Assembly (NCBI GenBank): GCA_032622095.1
Contig: CP136064.1
Location: 171,376,310-171,440,309, forward strand
Source of the DNA: Siphonodentalium dalli
Lineage: Eukaryota > Mollusca > Scaphopoda > Gadilida > Siphonodentaliidae
Direction: 5' to 3'
Length of the DNA stretch: 64,000 bases
Part shown: piece after piece, positions 23,801 to 35,518 of the stretch
How positions within the stretch are numbered: the first letter of the stretch is position 1
Layout: each line of letters begins with the position of its first letter
Made by a program: the position numbers and the translations under genes
The notes under the pieces: generated by a model
What the model saw: only the letters and a program-made list of their open reading frames with translations
The model's database searches: none
What the model was told of the DNA's origin: nothing

Positions 23801-24004
23801 AGATGATATATCTCTTCCTAAATAAGTTTTATATAGTTTCCAGTGTATAAAATAAAAAATATGAGTCAAAGACATCTTCCAAAATCAATTAATATTTATT
23901 TTATATCAATAAATTCTTATATAATGCGATAATCAATTGGGACATTTTTTCATTACTAATAGAACATCATGATCGTTCAGGCGATCTCAGATAGATCTCC
24001 CACT
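23801..24004. other. no gene or clear repeat
   Basis: AT-rich sequence upstream of the DRC9 gene. Nothing recognised, including no obvious core promoter. Confidence 0.4.
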
Positions 24005-24190
24005 TGCCAATAAACTGGTTTAACTTATTATCTGAACATTTCCCTGCAATAAATAGGTCCTCCTATACTTTGTGATCTGTCATCTGCTTTTATTTCCTGA
24101 AAACCTCTCTTGATGAATAATAGACCATTCCAATGTACACTGAACATTTTAACTGAGTGGAAGAATCCATTTAGTATAGAAAGGGTTAAA
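24005..24190 (-). mobile_element. 'TTAACCCTTT...GGATTCTCCC' repeat, reverse copy
   Basis: Ends 'AATCCATTTAGTATAGAAAG' then GGTTAA at 24185-24190; contains 'GATGAATAATAGACCATTCC'. Confidence 0.7.
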
Positions 24191-24322
24191 TGTGAACTCA
24201 AAGGACTTAGAAAGACAGTCTTTCTATATAAAAATTTAAGGCGAGCAGTTACTTTATTTACATGTAGTACATGTTTGGCCATTTGTTCCCCAATTAGACT
24301 TTCATCGAAATACATGCATTAA

Positions 24323-24780
24323 AGGCCCACTTAATTTTCGAGTCTCCGATTATTTTTGTTATAGTGACTTGATATACGGTTTTAATAACAATCTATGCCA
24401 TAAAATATGATTAAAATACTATAATACATCACTATTTGAAACATCTATGTCTCAGAAGATGCTCACAGAGAAATAGAAAACTGCTGAAGACTCCCCGCCC
24501 CCCCTCTGGCACCCAGAATGCAACAGAATTCAAACTTTTTCAATGAAAGGGGAAGAACTCTATCTTTAATATATAGAGTTATTCCCCCTGCATTGAAAAT
24601 AATACTGATTTTTACTTGATGACAAATGCATTGGCAACTCAACAAAAACAACATGTCCACAGTTTATTGCACCGGATAAGTTGATATTACAATGTTTTGG
24701 AGCTTCCTCTTTCAAATGGTATATAATATGGCATATATTTTATATAAAGTAATCTGGGGGTTCGAAAATTAAGTGGGCCT
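24323..24780 (+). mobile_element. 'AGGCCCACTTAATTTTCGA' TTAA element, copy A
   Basis: Inverted ends AGGCCCACTTAATTTTCGA and TCGAAAATTAAGTGGGCCT. The left flank is TTAA and the right flank TTTA. Length 458 bp; no ORF of note. Confidence 0.85.
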
Positions 24781-24943
24781 TTTATAAAGGGGTGCTGTAT
24801 GCAAATCCGACCATTTATTAGATGCCTTCCACTTCATTCAACAGAAAATATGCTACAAATGAATTAATTTGAGTCAAGGATGCATGTTGAATACACACAC
24901 AAACTCAAAAGAACCACATATATCAACATGAAAATTATGTTAA

Positions 24944-25395
24944 AGGCACGCTTAATTTTCAAACCCCCAGATCACATACATGTATATAAAATATATGACA
25001 TATTATGTATCATTTGAAAGAGGAAGCTCCAAAACATTGTACTATCAATTTATCCGATGTAATAAACTGTGAACATGTTGTTTTTGTTGAGTTACCGACA
25101 TGTTTTTGTCATCTAGATTGTACTAAAAAGTGTATTATTTTCAAAATACATCTTAAGTTTGAATTCTATTGCATTATGGGAGCCAAAATGGGGGGGGGGG
25201 CAGAATCATTCTATGATTTCACATCATTTCAGCTGTTTTTCTATTTCTCTATTGGTATTTTCTGAGACACAGATGTTTCAAATGGTGATGAATTATAGTA
25301 ATTTAATCATATTTTATGGCATAGATTGTTATTAAAACCATATATCAAGTCACTATAAAAAATAATAATTTGTGACTCGAAAATTAAGTTGGCCT
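24944..25395 (-). mobile_element. 'AGGCCCACTTAATTTTCGA' TTAA element, copy B (inverted)
   Basis: Flanked by TTAA on both sides (24940-24943 and 25396-25399). The interior is the reverse complement of copy A, for example 'TTTGAAAGAGGAAGCTCC' against 'GGAGCTTCCTCTTTCAAA'. Confidence 0.85.
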
Positions 25396-25399
25396 TTAA

Positions 25400-26410
25400 A
25401 TAGAGTTTATGACTTAAATTTTGTTTAACGGACGGTGAATTGGGACAATTAGAAATTAGCACATGTCATGCAGAAAAAGCAATCACGAAATATGACATAA
25501 AATTCAAGACATCCCTCGATGATTTATCAAAAACTTATTAATACAAACTCAAACTAAACTCAAAACGATTTTATTTGACCATCAAAGTATATATTACAAT
25601 ATGATAATGGGGTACTATGGAAGCCATGGCTTATAGGTCAGACCTCTATAATACAATAATTAAACTACATGTAAGTGCAAGAAAAGAAGAAGAGTTGGAA
25701 GAGAGATGGGGTGGGGGTACATGGTGTGCATATTGCATAATATGTTGGAGATATATATGCTCATAAGTAATAGAATATATATCAATTTAAATTCATGAAA
25801 CACTTTTAGTGTTTAAATGAATTGGCAAGGATGCGATCGAATCACTAGTCGAAATTCATTTGACTTAGGCTAAAAAAATGTGGCAGTTTCGATAAATTTT
25901 TTTATCAGTTTGAATTATATAGAATGTCAAAGACGTGTGTAGGCCTATTATTTATGACAGCAGTCATTGTTAAAGTAATCTTTTAAATATTTGGAGTAGT
26001 CTGTACTATTATTGATGCGTAATCTGCAGTCTTCTGGGAAGCTATTCCATAATGCTCGGGCTCTGTTTGAGATTGCACTTTTTGAGATTTTGGTCCTTTT
26101 AAATTCATTATAGAGATTACCTTATGATTTTGCACGAGTATTATAACTATGTACATGTATATCTGCAATAATTGTGAATAATTTTGATAAGGAATCACTG
26201 AATCAGGTAGTGCATGCATATGGTAGTCATTCAATATTCTAATTAGTTGCATGTTCGCAATGTCATCAAGCATTAGTAGTATGTTTTGTTTACTTTATGT
26301 CGAAATATTACTAGCACCGTTTGAGATAATTTTAAGAGCATTCTCCTGTAGTTTTCTGATGTTAGATAGATTTTTGTTGGTAGTCAAGCTCCATATTGCA
26401 TTACAGTAAG
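25400..26410. other. no gene seen
   Basis: AT-rich sequence with a few short frames lacking any domain. A minus-strand frame at 25983-26273 reads partly like retroelement debris but cannot be supported. Confidence 0.4.
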
Positions 26411-26414
26411 TTGG

Positions 26415-27031
26415 CCATGGCTAGAGTACCGTATATACGGCACTTTAGCCGAACTGCTAGAGTATCGTATACGGCACTCTAGCCAAACTGCATGCAGCCA
26501 AAGTGCGGCTAGAGTACCATATACAGCACTTTAGCCGGGCTGCTAAAGTACCATATACAGCACTCTAGCGGAATTGCTAAAGTACCGTATACGGCACTCT
26601 AGCCAAACTGCGTAGGCTTTTCATGCACTTTAGCCGAACTGCTATATAGCACCGGGGCCTTATGCATACGACACTTTACCAAGCAAACTGCTAAGTACCG
26701 TGTTTGATCGGAGTATTTGGTTGGCATGTCAATATGCAGATAATAGTGTTTTGAGTTCTATTTGCTCTTCCAAACTTTTAAAACTTTGGAAAGTTTGCCC
26801 TGCGGCCGGTATCCATTCGGGTGCCGCCATATTGGTGACCAACCCGTGCAGTTGACAACTTGACGTCATTCTACGTACGTGCGTGCCAAGCAACGAAATA
26901 ATCGACGGTACGGTACTCTAACAGTTCGGCTAGAGTACCGTATACTACACTCTAGCAGTTCGGCTAGAGTACCGTATACTACACTCCAGCAGTCGGCTAG
27001 AGTAACGTATACGACACTCTAGCCAGTCTGT
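26415..27031. repeat. fold-back block of short palindromic tandem repeats
   Basis: Degenerate units of roughly 35-45 bp around 'GCTAGAGTACCGTATACGGC' and 'ACTCTAGCCGAACTG' fill 26415-26700. Inverted units ('CAGTTCGGCTAGAGTACCGT') fill 26905-27031. The 200-bp centre is ordinary sequence. Confidence 0.8.
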
Positions 27032-27221
27032 TAAATGTTCACATGTGTGTCATATACTTGAATATGTACATGCATAAAGTTATAATTAAGCCCATCATTT
27101 TGGTATCAGAATCATATAGAAATTATAGTGGTTTTATACCGTTTTGTGAATTTGATAAAAGAGGGATACTAGTCCAAAATCATATTTCAAGCAAATTATT
27201 GAAAAACAGTGTCACATTAAT

Positions 27222-27344
27222 CAGCCCTCATAATTGGCTACGGCAATCAGCAATGCCGAAGCCATTTGCTGAAGCAAACTGGGCCACGATAAAGGGTTGC
27301 CGTAGCAGATTGCCGAAGCCAAACAATCTGAATTAAAAGGGCTG
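27222..27344 (-). mobile_element. 123-bp 'CAGCCCTCATAATTGGC' MITE
   Basis: Ends CAGCCCTCATAATT and AATTAAAAGGGCTG, flanked by CATTAAT on both sides. The interior repeats 'GGCTACGGCAATCAGC' and 'GTTGCCGTAGCAGATTGC' motifs. Relatives are at 43283-43405 and around the 45728-48868 element. Confidence 0.8.
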
Positions 27345-27351
27345 CATTAAT

Positions 27352-28684
27352 TCCGTATTATACATAATTATGTTTTGTTCGATCAGGAGAATGATTAATC
27401 ATGACGGTACACAATAAGTAACTTAATTAGCATTCAATTAGTTCAAATGTTGTTAATGAAGGAGAGATTAAGTTATCCTGTTATTTAGGGGGTTGGCTCG
27501 TTTCGCTAATCCATTCTGAGCCGATGAAATTTTACCGTGCTACATTCAGATTTGATGCACGCTGAAGTGGTCGATGAACGTATCTATAGACAACAACGCG
27601 CGGGTGTGCTCGTTTCGCTACTCCGTTCTGCGCCGATGTCAGTGAATCGAAAACTAAAGTTAGCCGCTCTCGGCCAATCAGAATGCTTGTTTTTAGTGAC
27701 AAATACTCAATTGAATTACAATTGTCATTTAGAAAGGAATATATTAGTAATATTATTGAATAACAAAGCTGGCGCAAAAGATTGCACAACGAATTTTATC
27801 GGAAGACTGACCCTTCGCTGCGATATTGTTATGAGTGAAATGGTGTGCGCCGTCTTCTTAGAAGTTCTATTCCCGACGCAAATTCAGGAAACATGAATAT
27901 GTTATGGTCATATACCACTATAATAGTGGAATACCACTAATATAGTGGAATTCACTGTTATTCAGGATGTGCCTGACCTGCATTGTGAATTTGTGTCGTT
28001 GGTGACAATTTTTTGTTGAACCAAATTCAAATTTCAAAATTGATCAATAAAAATATTAAATTTTAAAACTTTGTTGAGAAAGAGATCCTGCATTACCATT
28101 TAAGACAACCAGAAGTATACACAAAACAAGGTGGTGAAGGAATCAGTTCAAACCTACAAAGAATATCGTCATTAAATCCGTGCATTCCCAAGAAATTCTG
28201 GCATTGTTTACAGTTACCAAGGGCCGTATTTGTGCAGTAGTTTGCACTAGTAAGCATGCGCTGTGGCTTGCCGGAAACCGAACTACGCATGACAAGTAAG
28301 CTCTGTTTGGGAAAGCCTGCCCCAAGAAGATTCGACCAAGAAGGTTTCGGTCTCAAACTCGAGTGATATTATTTGTAAGCACCAGACAGGATAATCCGAT
28401 GGCGGACGGTTTTTTTTCTTCCAGACGAGCACTAAATCAGTTTGATGCAAATTATAGTGAAGAAAATATTGTCAAATGTAAATATTTTTGTGAAGATAAG
28501 AGTAAGACATAATGCCACCCTTTTTGGGCAAAATTGGCACGCCCCGTTCAAGATGGCCGTTAAAATGGCCGTCAGATGTTAAAAATATCGAAATAAAACA
28601 AGCCTATACATCGGATCTTTGTATATGGCTCATATAATCTTAGTATACATTAAACAACTCGAGGAATCCGTACATATACATCAT
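27352..28684. other. no supported gene
   Basis: Contains two imperfect copies of 'CTCGTTTCGCTAATCCATTC' (27499 and 27609) and a 119-codon frame at 27537-27896 without domain or splice support. From about 28500, 'CAAGATGGCCGTTAAAATGG' marks dispersed repeat sequence, and the last 40 bases may be the LINE 5' of its MITE. Confidence 0.45.
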
Positions 28685-28688
28685 ATTA

Positions 28689-29169
28689 AAGGTACTCAAT
28701 CCGATCAGGTACTCAATCCATACCATCAAAATACAACAACAACAACATTTCTTCAAAATACGCTTTAATTATCAGAATCGATTTATTGCAACAAAATGTT
28801 GCTAACCAGTGACTGTCAACTATGGTATCAAATTTCCCAAAACTTGTTATTTATCAAACTTGTTATTTTGTTGAACAAAATATTGCCGTATTAATTATCA
28901 CTATTAAAGTATCACGAAATTTGACCGTATTACCACTTGATTTTAGGGTTATCCATCTTCATCCGCAATTTTGTCCGAGACCCACCGTTTGACCATGTGT
29001 TTCTGGGCCACATATTATTACTCATCTCGAGAAATAACAAACTTCATAATTCGATATCTGATCATTCTGAACTTTGATGTGTGGGTTCCTCGACTCGAAT
29101 CCAATATTTGTTTTACCCCCGAAGCCAAAGAAATATTAATTTAGGAACGTCTCATCGGATTGAGTACCT
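28689..29169 (+). mobile_element. full-length TTAA element 'AGGTACTCAATCCGAT'
   Basis: Inverted ends AGGTACTCAATCCGATC and ATCGGATTGAGTACCT, flanked by TTAA (28685-28688 and 29170-29173). 481 bp, no ORF. Partial copies are at 23366, 50698-50923, 51560-51757 and 53096-53465. The TTAA target suggests piggyBac mobilisation. Just beyond the right TTAA the frame of a LINE endonuclease (N-G-D-F-N) begins, so it probably landed in that LINE. Confidence 0.88.
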
Positions 29170-30403
29170 TTAAACGGCGACTTCAACTACCCATATATCG
29201 ACTGTGATCAACTTTGCGTAATAAGATTCTGAGATCCAACAGGCATTACCGGACTTTTGTATTTGCAAAGGTCTCAAATTCACAGACAGCCCACGAGGGA
29301 AAACAACCTGCTCGACAGTGTACTAACGAACAACACCTCACTAATAAACAATTCCAACAACATACCGTACCTGGAATATCGTACCACGATATTATAGTCG
29401 CCGACTGCCAGATAACAACGTACGCAAACCCACACAAACAACAAGAGAAACGCTACGCCTGTAGCCTATCATCAGACATTAGTTTCCCCTCTGAAGAAAT
29501 TAGGACAATACCTGGAAATCCCAAAATCAACACCATTTTGGATACCTTCAGAGATGATATACAGGGACTGACAGACAGACACATACGATCGGCACCAAAG
29601 AGAAGAGACAACACGTGCCATAGCTAAACAAGCGTCTCACTCGGATACCGAAAAAGGGAGACTCTTCAAAAAAGCAAAGCGGACCAACCAATGGGGAGAG
29701 TATAAGGCACACAAGAAAATCTGTATGCGTGAAACGAGAAGAGCAGAGTGGACCCATGTAATCAGAGCCATTGAAGGTGGACTGGCGAATAAAACACAAA
29801 GCCATTCTGGGATTATCTGAAATCCAGCGGGATGTTCATCGGGATAACGCCAATAAAACACCAATGAAATCTCACAAATGACCCAGTCACAAAAGCAGAA
29901 CTCTTAAACAACAAGTTCCGCTCAGTTGCTGAGACTAATTGAAGACTGGAAATCTGCACTTGATCAACACACATATGTTGCAGCTATTCTCACGGACTTA
30001 TCCAAAGCTTAATTTTTGACTGCCTACCCCATCAACTTAATTCTTCTTACTAAATTATCAGCCTATGGAATTTCTGACAAAACGATCTCCCTCCTTCTCA
30101 GCCATTTAACAAATCGTAAACTACAGATTAAACTTCAAGGAGTCTGCAGCGACTGGTCAGACATAACGAAAGGAGTTCCCCCAAGTATCAATCCTAGGAC
30201 CGTTGTTATTCAATGTCTTTATCAACGATAGTTTCTATTTCATACATAATAGTGATCTTTATAACTATGTGGATGATAATAGTACTATTTTGGCTTCAAA
30301 ATATTTAATTACATGGCCTACTACTACTACTATGGGGGTTTGGGATTTAACCAGGGAGGATTTGAAAGGGGCGGCACCCCTTTCCTACAACCCATTTTTG
30401 AAT

Positions 30404-31115
30404 TTAATAAAATACATGTAATGGTATTACATTAACATGAGATTGATGAAGGTGAAATGGAAATGATCTAGACATATTATTATTTTTGTTCTTTGCTTTC
30501 TTTTTTTGTCTTTGTTGAGGTTCTGTTTGCTGCTGTTGTTGTTGTTGTTGTTGATGGAGCTCCACTATGTGCTGTCTCGTTGGTGCATCTACATCTTCTT
30601 GTGTTAGCACTTGTCCATATCGAGCTATACATTCACGCGCACTTTGCACGATATATAGCTTCCGCTTCGGCGGTGGAATATTTGGAGCTGGTGCTGTTGT
30701 TGTTGTTGTTGTTGCTGGTGGTAGAGCTGGGGGACACCGGGGTGTGATGGTATTCCGGTGTCCGAGGTGGTAAGCTATCCAGTTCCAAGTCGAAGCTGGC
30801 GGCAGGAACAGCAGGGGTGGTGTCCTGCTCCCTTTCTCCGCAAGCCTCGACGACGACAGCAGGGACCTCCGGCAGATCCACGGAGTCCCTGCTAGCTGGT
30901 ACAATGTCGTCCGTCTCCATGCAGATCGGGTCGTCTGGGCGTCTCTCAGACAACTCCGGTCTGCCGGCTGTTACTCTAGACGGCTGAACCACACGGGGGG
31001 TGGGGGGAGATTGGCCGATCAACAGTCCCCCCATCTTCATCTTCCATTTCGCCCGTCTGGCAGCGTCTCTTCTTTTCTGTGATGGTGTCTTCCTCTTGGG
31101 AGGCACCTTCTTCAT
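30404..31115 (-). pseudogene. lysine/proline/glutamine-rich ORF, frameshifted at a microsatellite
   Basis: An ATG at 31115 opens a 160-residue frame: an N-terminal basic block ('KRKTPSQKRRDAARRAKWKM'), a Pro/Glu/Ser-rich middle and an asparagine run encoded by an AAC-type repeat near 30700. In the next frame the protein-like sequence continues as 'KRKLYIVQSARECIARYGQV' and a glutamine run to 30404. The basic block resembles 'TPSQxRRDxRR' openings I associate with repeat-encoded ORFs of invertebrates. It could instead be a real gene or exon; the function is unknown. Stop and frameshift suggest decay or a variable repeat length. Confidence 0.45.
30526..30555. repeat. GTT/CTG-type trinucleotide repeat
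   Basis: 'TGCTGTTGTTGTTGTTGTTG' encodes the glutamine run on the minus strand. A second such run is at about 30692-30716. Confidence 0.85.
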
Positions 31116-32560
31116 GTTACAGCGGGTCTTGGCCGATTACATTTGAGTTCATTTAAACTCTGAGTATATTTAACCAAAGGTCACAGGTTAAATGTACTCA
31201 GAGGTCGTGAACTTTCACTGTACACGGCTGCTGACATTTGAGTTCTTTTAACCTGAGTACGTTTAACCTGTGACCTTTCAATCTACCTTAGTTATAGTCA
31301 GCCACTGTCATATGGCAATCCATTCCCGACCATGCGGGAGGCTGGGAGCCAACTTCTCGACTTTTCGATCTCCCACCCACCCACCCAAGAAATCGTACTG
31401 TAAAATTCCTATCGCCGTTTGACTATTAGTTAATGGACAATTGGACATAGTAAGCAACTGTTAGCCATGTGTTATAATCATAAGTAATTACCGTACTTCA
31501 ATATTGTACTGGATAATGGTCATATTGATTGGAATATGTAATGAATAATGTTAATATGTTTATATTGATTGAGTTGGCGGTGAAACATCACTGATGCGTA
31601 TTCCAGGAATGTATGGTGTGCATGGCATGTGTATGAATGAGGTATGACAGGAGAGTGGTAAGATTATTTATTTGTGCATAAGTGCCAATTCATTGTGAAC
31701 ATTATCCAGCAAAATAAATTATTTTGATGCCAAAATGGCGCCTTGTTCCTTCTCTTTGTGTTCCTATCTATAGGGTCTTAAAGGCAGGCCAGGGTAATTC
31801 CTTGTCATTTTCACACTCAGATTTTAATGTGCTTTTGGACACACTTCAAACAGAGTCGAATACTTTAGTGAAATGGTTTAAATCTAATGGTATGCAAGAA
31901 AACCCTGATAAATTCCAAGCTATTGCAATCGGTGCTGCATCATCCTCACTAAACCCGGTGTTCAAAATTTGTGATGCTGAAATTAAATGTGATGAAACAG
32001 TGAAATTGTTGGGTATTGACATTGACTACGCACTAAAGTTTGACATTCATATTTCAAACATATGTCGCAAGGCATCGCGTCAAATTAATGTTCTGAAACG
32101 TATAGGACACAACTTGACAACATCTGTCCAAGATTGCAATCTTCCAGACATTGATTTTATCAAATTAAAATGTTTGTCCCTTAGCATGGCATTTTTGTAG
32201 CGAGGAAAGTAACAAGAAACTGTACAATATTCAATTTCGAGCACTACGCTTTATATATAATGACTACTTTTCATCCTATGAAGACCTACTCCTCAAAGCC
32301 AAGGTACCATCCCTCAAAGTACGAAGACTAATGACTATCATTCAGATTCTTAGTTCATTGGAAGAAGAAAAAATGTAGTTTTAGGTATCCAATTGCAGAG
32401 GTGCCCAGATTCAATATTGTGACATATGGTAAAAGGTCCTTTAAATATGCTGCCCCCACCCTCTGGAACGGCCTTCCGGAACATATCAGGACGCAATCAA
32501 ATTATAATCATTTTAAATCCTTGGTTATGTCCTGGGATGGTCCGGAGTGCTGCTGCAGTG

Positions 32561-34929
32561 CGTGTCGGTGGTGACATATACATGTATTTGATATAGTCCA
32601 GGTGGCCATTTTGGCAGCCATCTTGGATTTGGGTAAATATTCCTCAACTCAGGTATACGAGGAATCCTAGCTTGAGTATCTCCTGCACATATATATGCAT
32701 GGGTGTTGTTATAATAGCAATAACATTCATTGATTCGAAACATTACATCGCGTTATTAACGTAGATTCGGCTTTGACCTATTATACCGGCATTTGGGAAA
32801 ACGTGATATCGGACATATTATCCCACAATGAATGTATATTATGGTCCCCATGTGGTCGCCAATGACTCCTCTGTGTGATAAATGTATAACATCATGCAAA
32901 GATGCCAACATTTTCCCACAGAGACAAACGAAAGGTGGTAACATGTCAGAAAAATAGTATATTTTCACATTTCGGCGGCCATCTTGGCCGCCATATTGGA
33001 TTCTGGTGTCGAATATTTGGCTAATTTGTAAGGGTTGTATATTAGCACAACGAATCGAGCGGAAAACAAGACCGCATGTGATATCATCTTTACTATAACG
33101 GCGATCAAAGAGACCTGGTGCATTTTTTAAAATGGCCGTCATGATGGACGCCATCTTGTCTGGAGTCTCTGCGGCCACTTTTTTTTCTTGTTAACAAGTG
33201 AAAAAAATTAGAGGAGACCTTAAGGAAGAAAATTAGTGGGGTGAAGATGAGTCCTGGGGGGGGGGGTGCAGAGGTCGACCAATATCTCCTGGACTAATAT
33301 ACTTCTGACATACATGTATACTATAGCTGATGGGATCACTCTCACCAAAAAAAGTGCTGAAGTGTACACAGGGTTTGAAAATGTGCTGAAGGGGACCCAG
33401 GGTTTGTGATCGCCACTAACATCGTTACTTAAACTGTGTTTCTGAAAGTCTGGTGCCCATTAGCAGTTTGTATTCAGTTCATTTTAATGTTCATTGGAAC
33501 ATAAACAATTATTCTCTAACAGAAATCATGGCAGATACGAAAACTAAACGTCATTTAGAAGCACATTCTCAGCTAAGTGGGCCCAATTGACATGATGTTT
33601 CACCGAAAAATCGAAGTTAACCATAAGAGCCAATTCGGTTAGTTTCTTGAAGTAGAGTATCCATATAATTGAAATCTGTATTGGCGGACGTTTTAACAAA
33701 TTATCCCCACAGTCAGTGGCTCCGGGAGCGGGTGGCGTTGTTTCAAGTATAGAGATACGACAAGATATCAATGTATGGGGTAGTTGATGTGTTGTGGAAG
33801 TGGGCGGAGCTTATGTCGAGGTAGGGCGTGGAAAGGGCGTGGCTTCATACCTGCAATTAATCACGGTGATGATAATGTCCATACGTTGAAAATGGACGCA
33901 AATTCGTTTGTTATTCGTACCTTACACCGAAAGAGAAGCCGGGACCAAAGAATGTACCAACTTCAATAAGTATGAACAGTACACCCCAAGGTGGACTACT
34001 TCAATTTATTTCGGGATGATGCACTCTGGCATTTGATTTTCGACGAGACCGACCGAAACGCTCATCACGTGATTTCGGAAAAACGTAACACGCGCCTAGG
34101 AAATGTCTAAAATGGGGCATAATACGATTGAATGCTCAGGGAAATGGTGTCATTGTGTCATTTGGTGTTAGCAACCGTTGCTACCATTAAACAAAAGTTT
34201 GGTTCACTCATCCGGCCAGATATATAACAAATTTTACAATAGGGCATGGGCTGCATCGAAAACGCCATTTCCTAGGGCTTAAATACGTCGATAAAAGCTA
34301 TAATTGCATTTTATATTCAATTTCGGGTAGCTGCATAGCAACCGTTGCCAGGGAGTGATCGTGTGACAATGTATCCCGGTCTTTAAATACTCAGTGGTCC
34401 ATGGGGAACATACATGTAAAGTTTCAGATCTATGGCACCACTTAAACAGAACCCACACATTGCACCTAAACAAAGTCTACAATAAATAAAAAATAACACT
34501 GGGAGCCCAGGGTCATGGTGTCGATCGTTGTGGGGAGCCAGGGTTCAAAGGGTTAAATGGACATGGCTCATTCGAGCTTCCAAATTTTGTCTAAGTAATT
34601 TCTAAGGATGTATAAGATTGGTTGCAAATACAAGAAATGTTGATAAGAATATATAATTTCTAATTATCAGTGCATCTTTAAATAATTTGAGGTCAACAAA
34701 ACCAATCCCTTGACATGCCCTGCGTCATTCGACTTTTGTCACCAATTTTCTCACATATCTTCTGGAACGATAATAAACGCTCTTTATTGATTATATACCC
34801 ATGTAAGTCATCTGGGGTCGAAGACGCCTATCGCGTGACATTCATCATGTTGGTTGGTTCATCTGTACCAATTTTTCTATAAATACTTTAAACTTATAAA
34901 GAACGCTCTTTATTGATCAAATTTGACCC
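32561..34929. other. no supported gene; scattered dispersed-repeat fragments
   Basis: 'GGCAGCCATCTTGGATT' (32610) and 'GGCGGCCATCTTGGCCGCCA' (32970) belong to the widespread 'gccatcttgg' repeat. A 140-codon minus frame at 32756-33178 lies across it and has no domain. 'TAGCAACCGTTGC' appears at 34169 and again at about 34337. A G11 run is near 33256. Confidence 0.5.
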
Positions 34930-34933
34930 TTAA

Positions 34934-35514
34934 AGGGATACTGTACCCAAAATGTTGTTGTTGGTTTCTATAGTCTCCGAGTCGGAGAATAAGGTAACAA
35001 TTTCTCCATTATTTGAATGTCTGTTGAGTACGAAGTAGTGTTACGGATGGCAAATTTACCGGAATGCAAAAATACAAATTGTCGTTGTCGAGTAATTTTT
35101 GTACAGTTTTCAACCAAATGAATCAAATAAAAGTTATTTTATATGCATACTAGTCCCATATAATCATTTCAGTTATTGTATCGTCGCTAGTCAGTGAGTG
35201 GCTTGAGTGTTCTCCCCGTATCATCATAATATTTTAAGCGATCGTGGGTGCGATCGGTTTAACAATCCAGTATCCCTCAATTACTTTATTTGATTACGGA
35301 AATTCGTAATTTAATTGACGCCATTTTATGGCTCCAGTCATAAATTCAATTTATATAAAATTATTAACTTTTAAATTATTAAATTTTAAGATAGCCTATT
35401 AACCTGAGCGTTTACAGAATACATCTTCGACTCAAATTACTCATGTTCTATATATTATCGATATTAGATCGTTGTTGTCACCGGAAATTTAATGAAAATG
35501 GCGTACAGTACCTC
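34934..35514. mobile_element. 581-bp TTAA element 'AGGGATACTGTAC'
   Basis: Ends AGGGATACTGTACCC and GCGTACAGTACCTC, flanked by TTAA at 34930-34933 and 35515-35518. AT-rich and non-coding. Confidence 0.75.
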
Positions 35515-35518
35515 TTAA

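Larger units (their letters stand above)
30302..31792. mobile_element. 1.5-kb insertion splitting the LINE reverse transcriptase
   Basis: RT sequence stops after 'STILAS' and resumes at 'GNSLSFSHSDFNVLL'; the intervening DNA is unrelated. No target duplication could be read. It carries the minus-strand ORF at 30633-31115 and inverted 'GAGTTCATTTAAACTCTGAG' and 'TTTAACCTGTGACCTTT' motifs near 31145-31290. Confidence 0.65.
29174..32560 (+). pseudogene. non-LTR retrotransposon (CR1/Jockey-like) remnant, interrupted
   Basis: In order: the endonuclease end 'NGDFNYPYIDCD' at about 29173; 'LTNNTSLINNSNN' and 'PGISYHDIIVADCQ' near 29310-29400; a basic linker; then reverse transcriptase 'AAILTDLSKA' at about 29980, 'LILLTKLSAYGISDKTISLL' at 30040, 'CSDWSDITKGVP' at 30150 and the active-site strand 'LYNYVDDN' at 30255-30285. 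The thumb, 'WFKSNGMQENPDKFQAIAIG', and C-terminus follow from about 31793, and 'YNIQFRALRFIYNDYFSSYE' near 32225. Several stops and frameshifts, a deletion between endonuclease and RT, and a 1.5-kb insertion at about 30302-31792 make it non-functional. The clade call rests on motif style only. Confidence 0.85.

Noticed and set aside
26415-27031. Possible CRISPR-like array
   Set aside because: Units are degenerate and adjacent, with no unique spacers of constant length, and the DNA is clearly animal nuclear sequence.
27537-27896. 119-codon plus-strand frame
   Set aside because: No recognisable domain, no splice or promoter context, and it overlaps a short internal duplication ('CTCGTTTCGCTA').
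32756-33178. 140-codon minus-strand frame
   Set aside because: It runs through the dispersed 'GGCGGCCATCTTGG' repeat, which opens frames in many places without coding.
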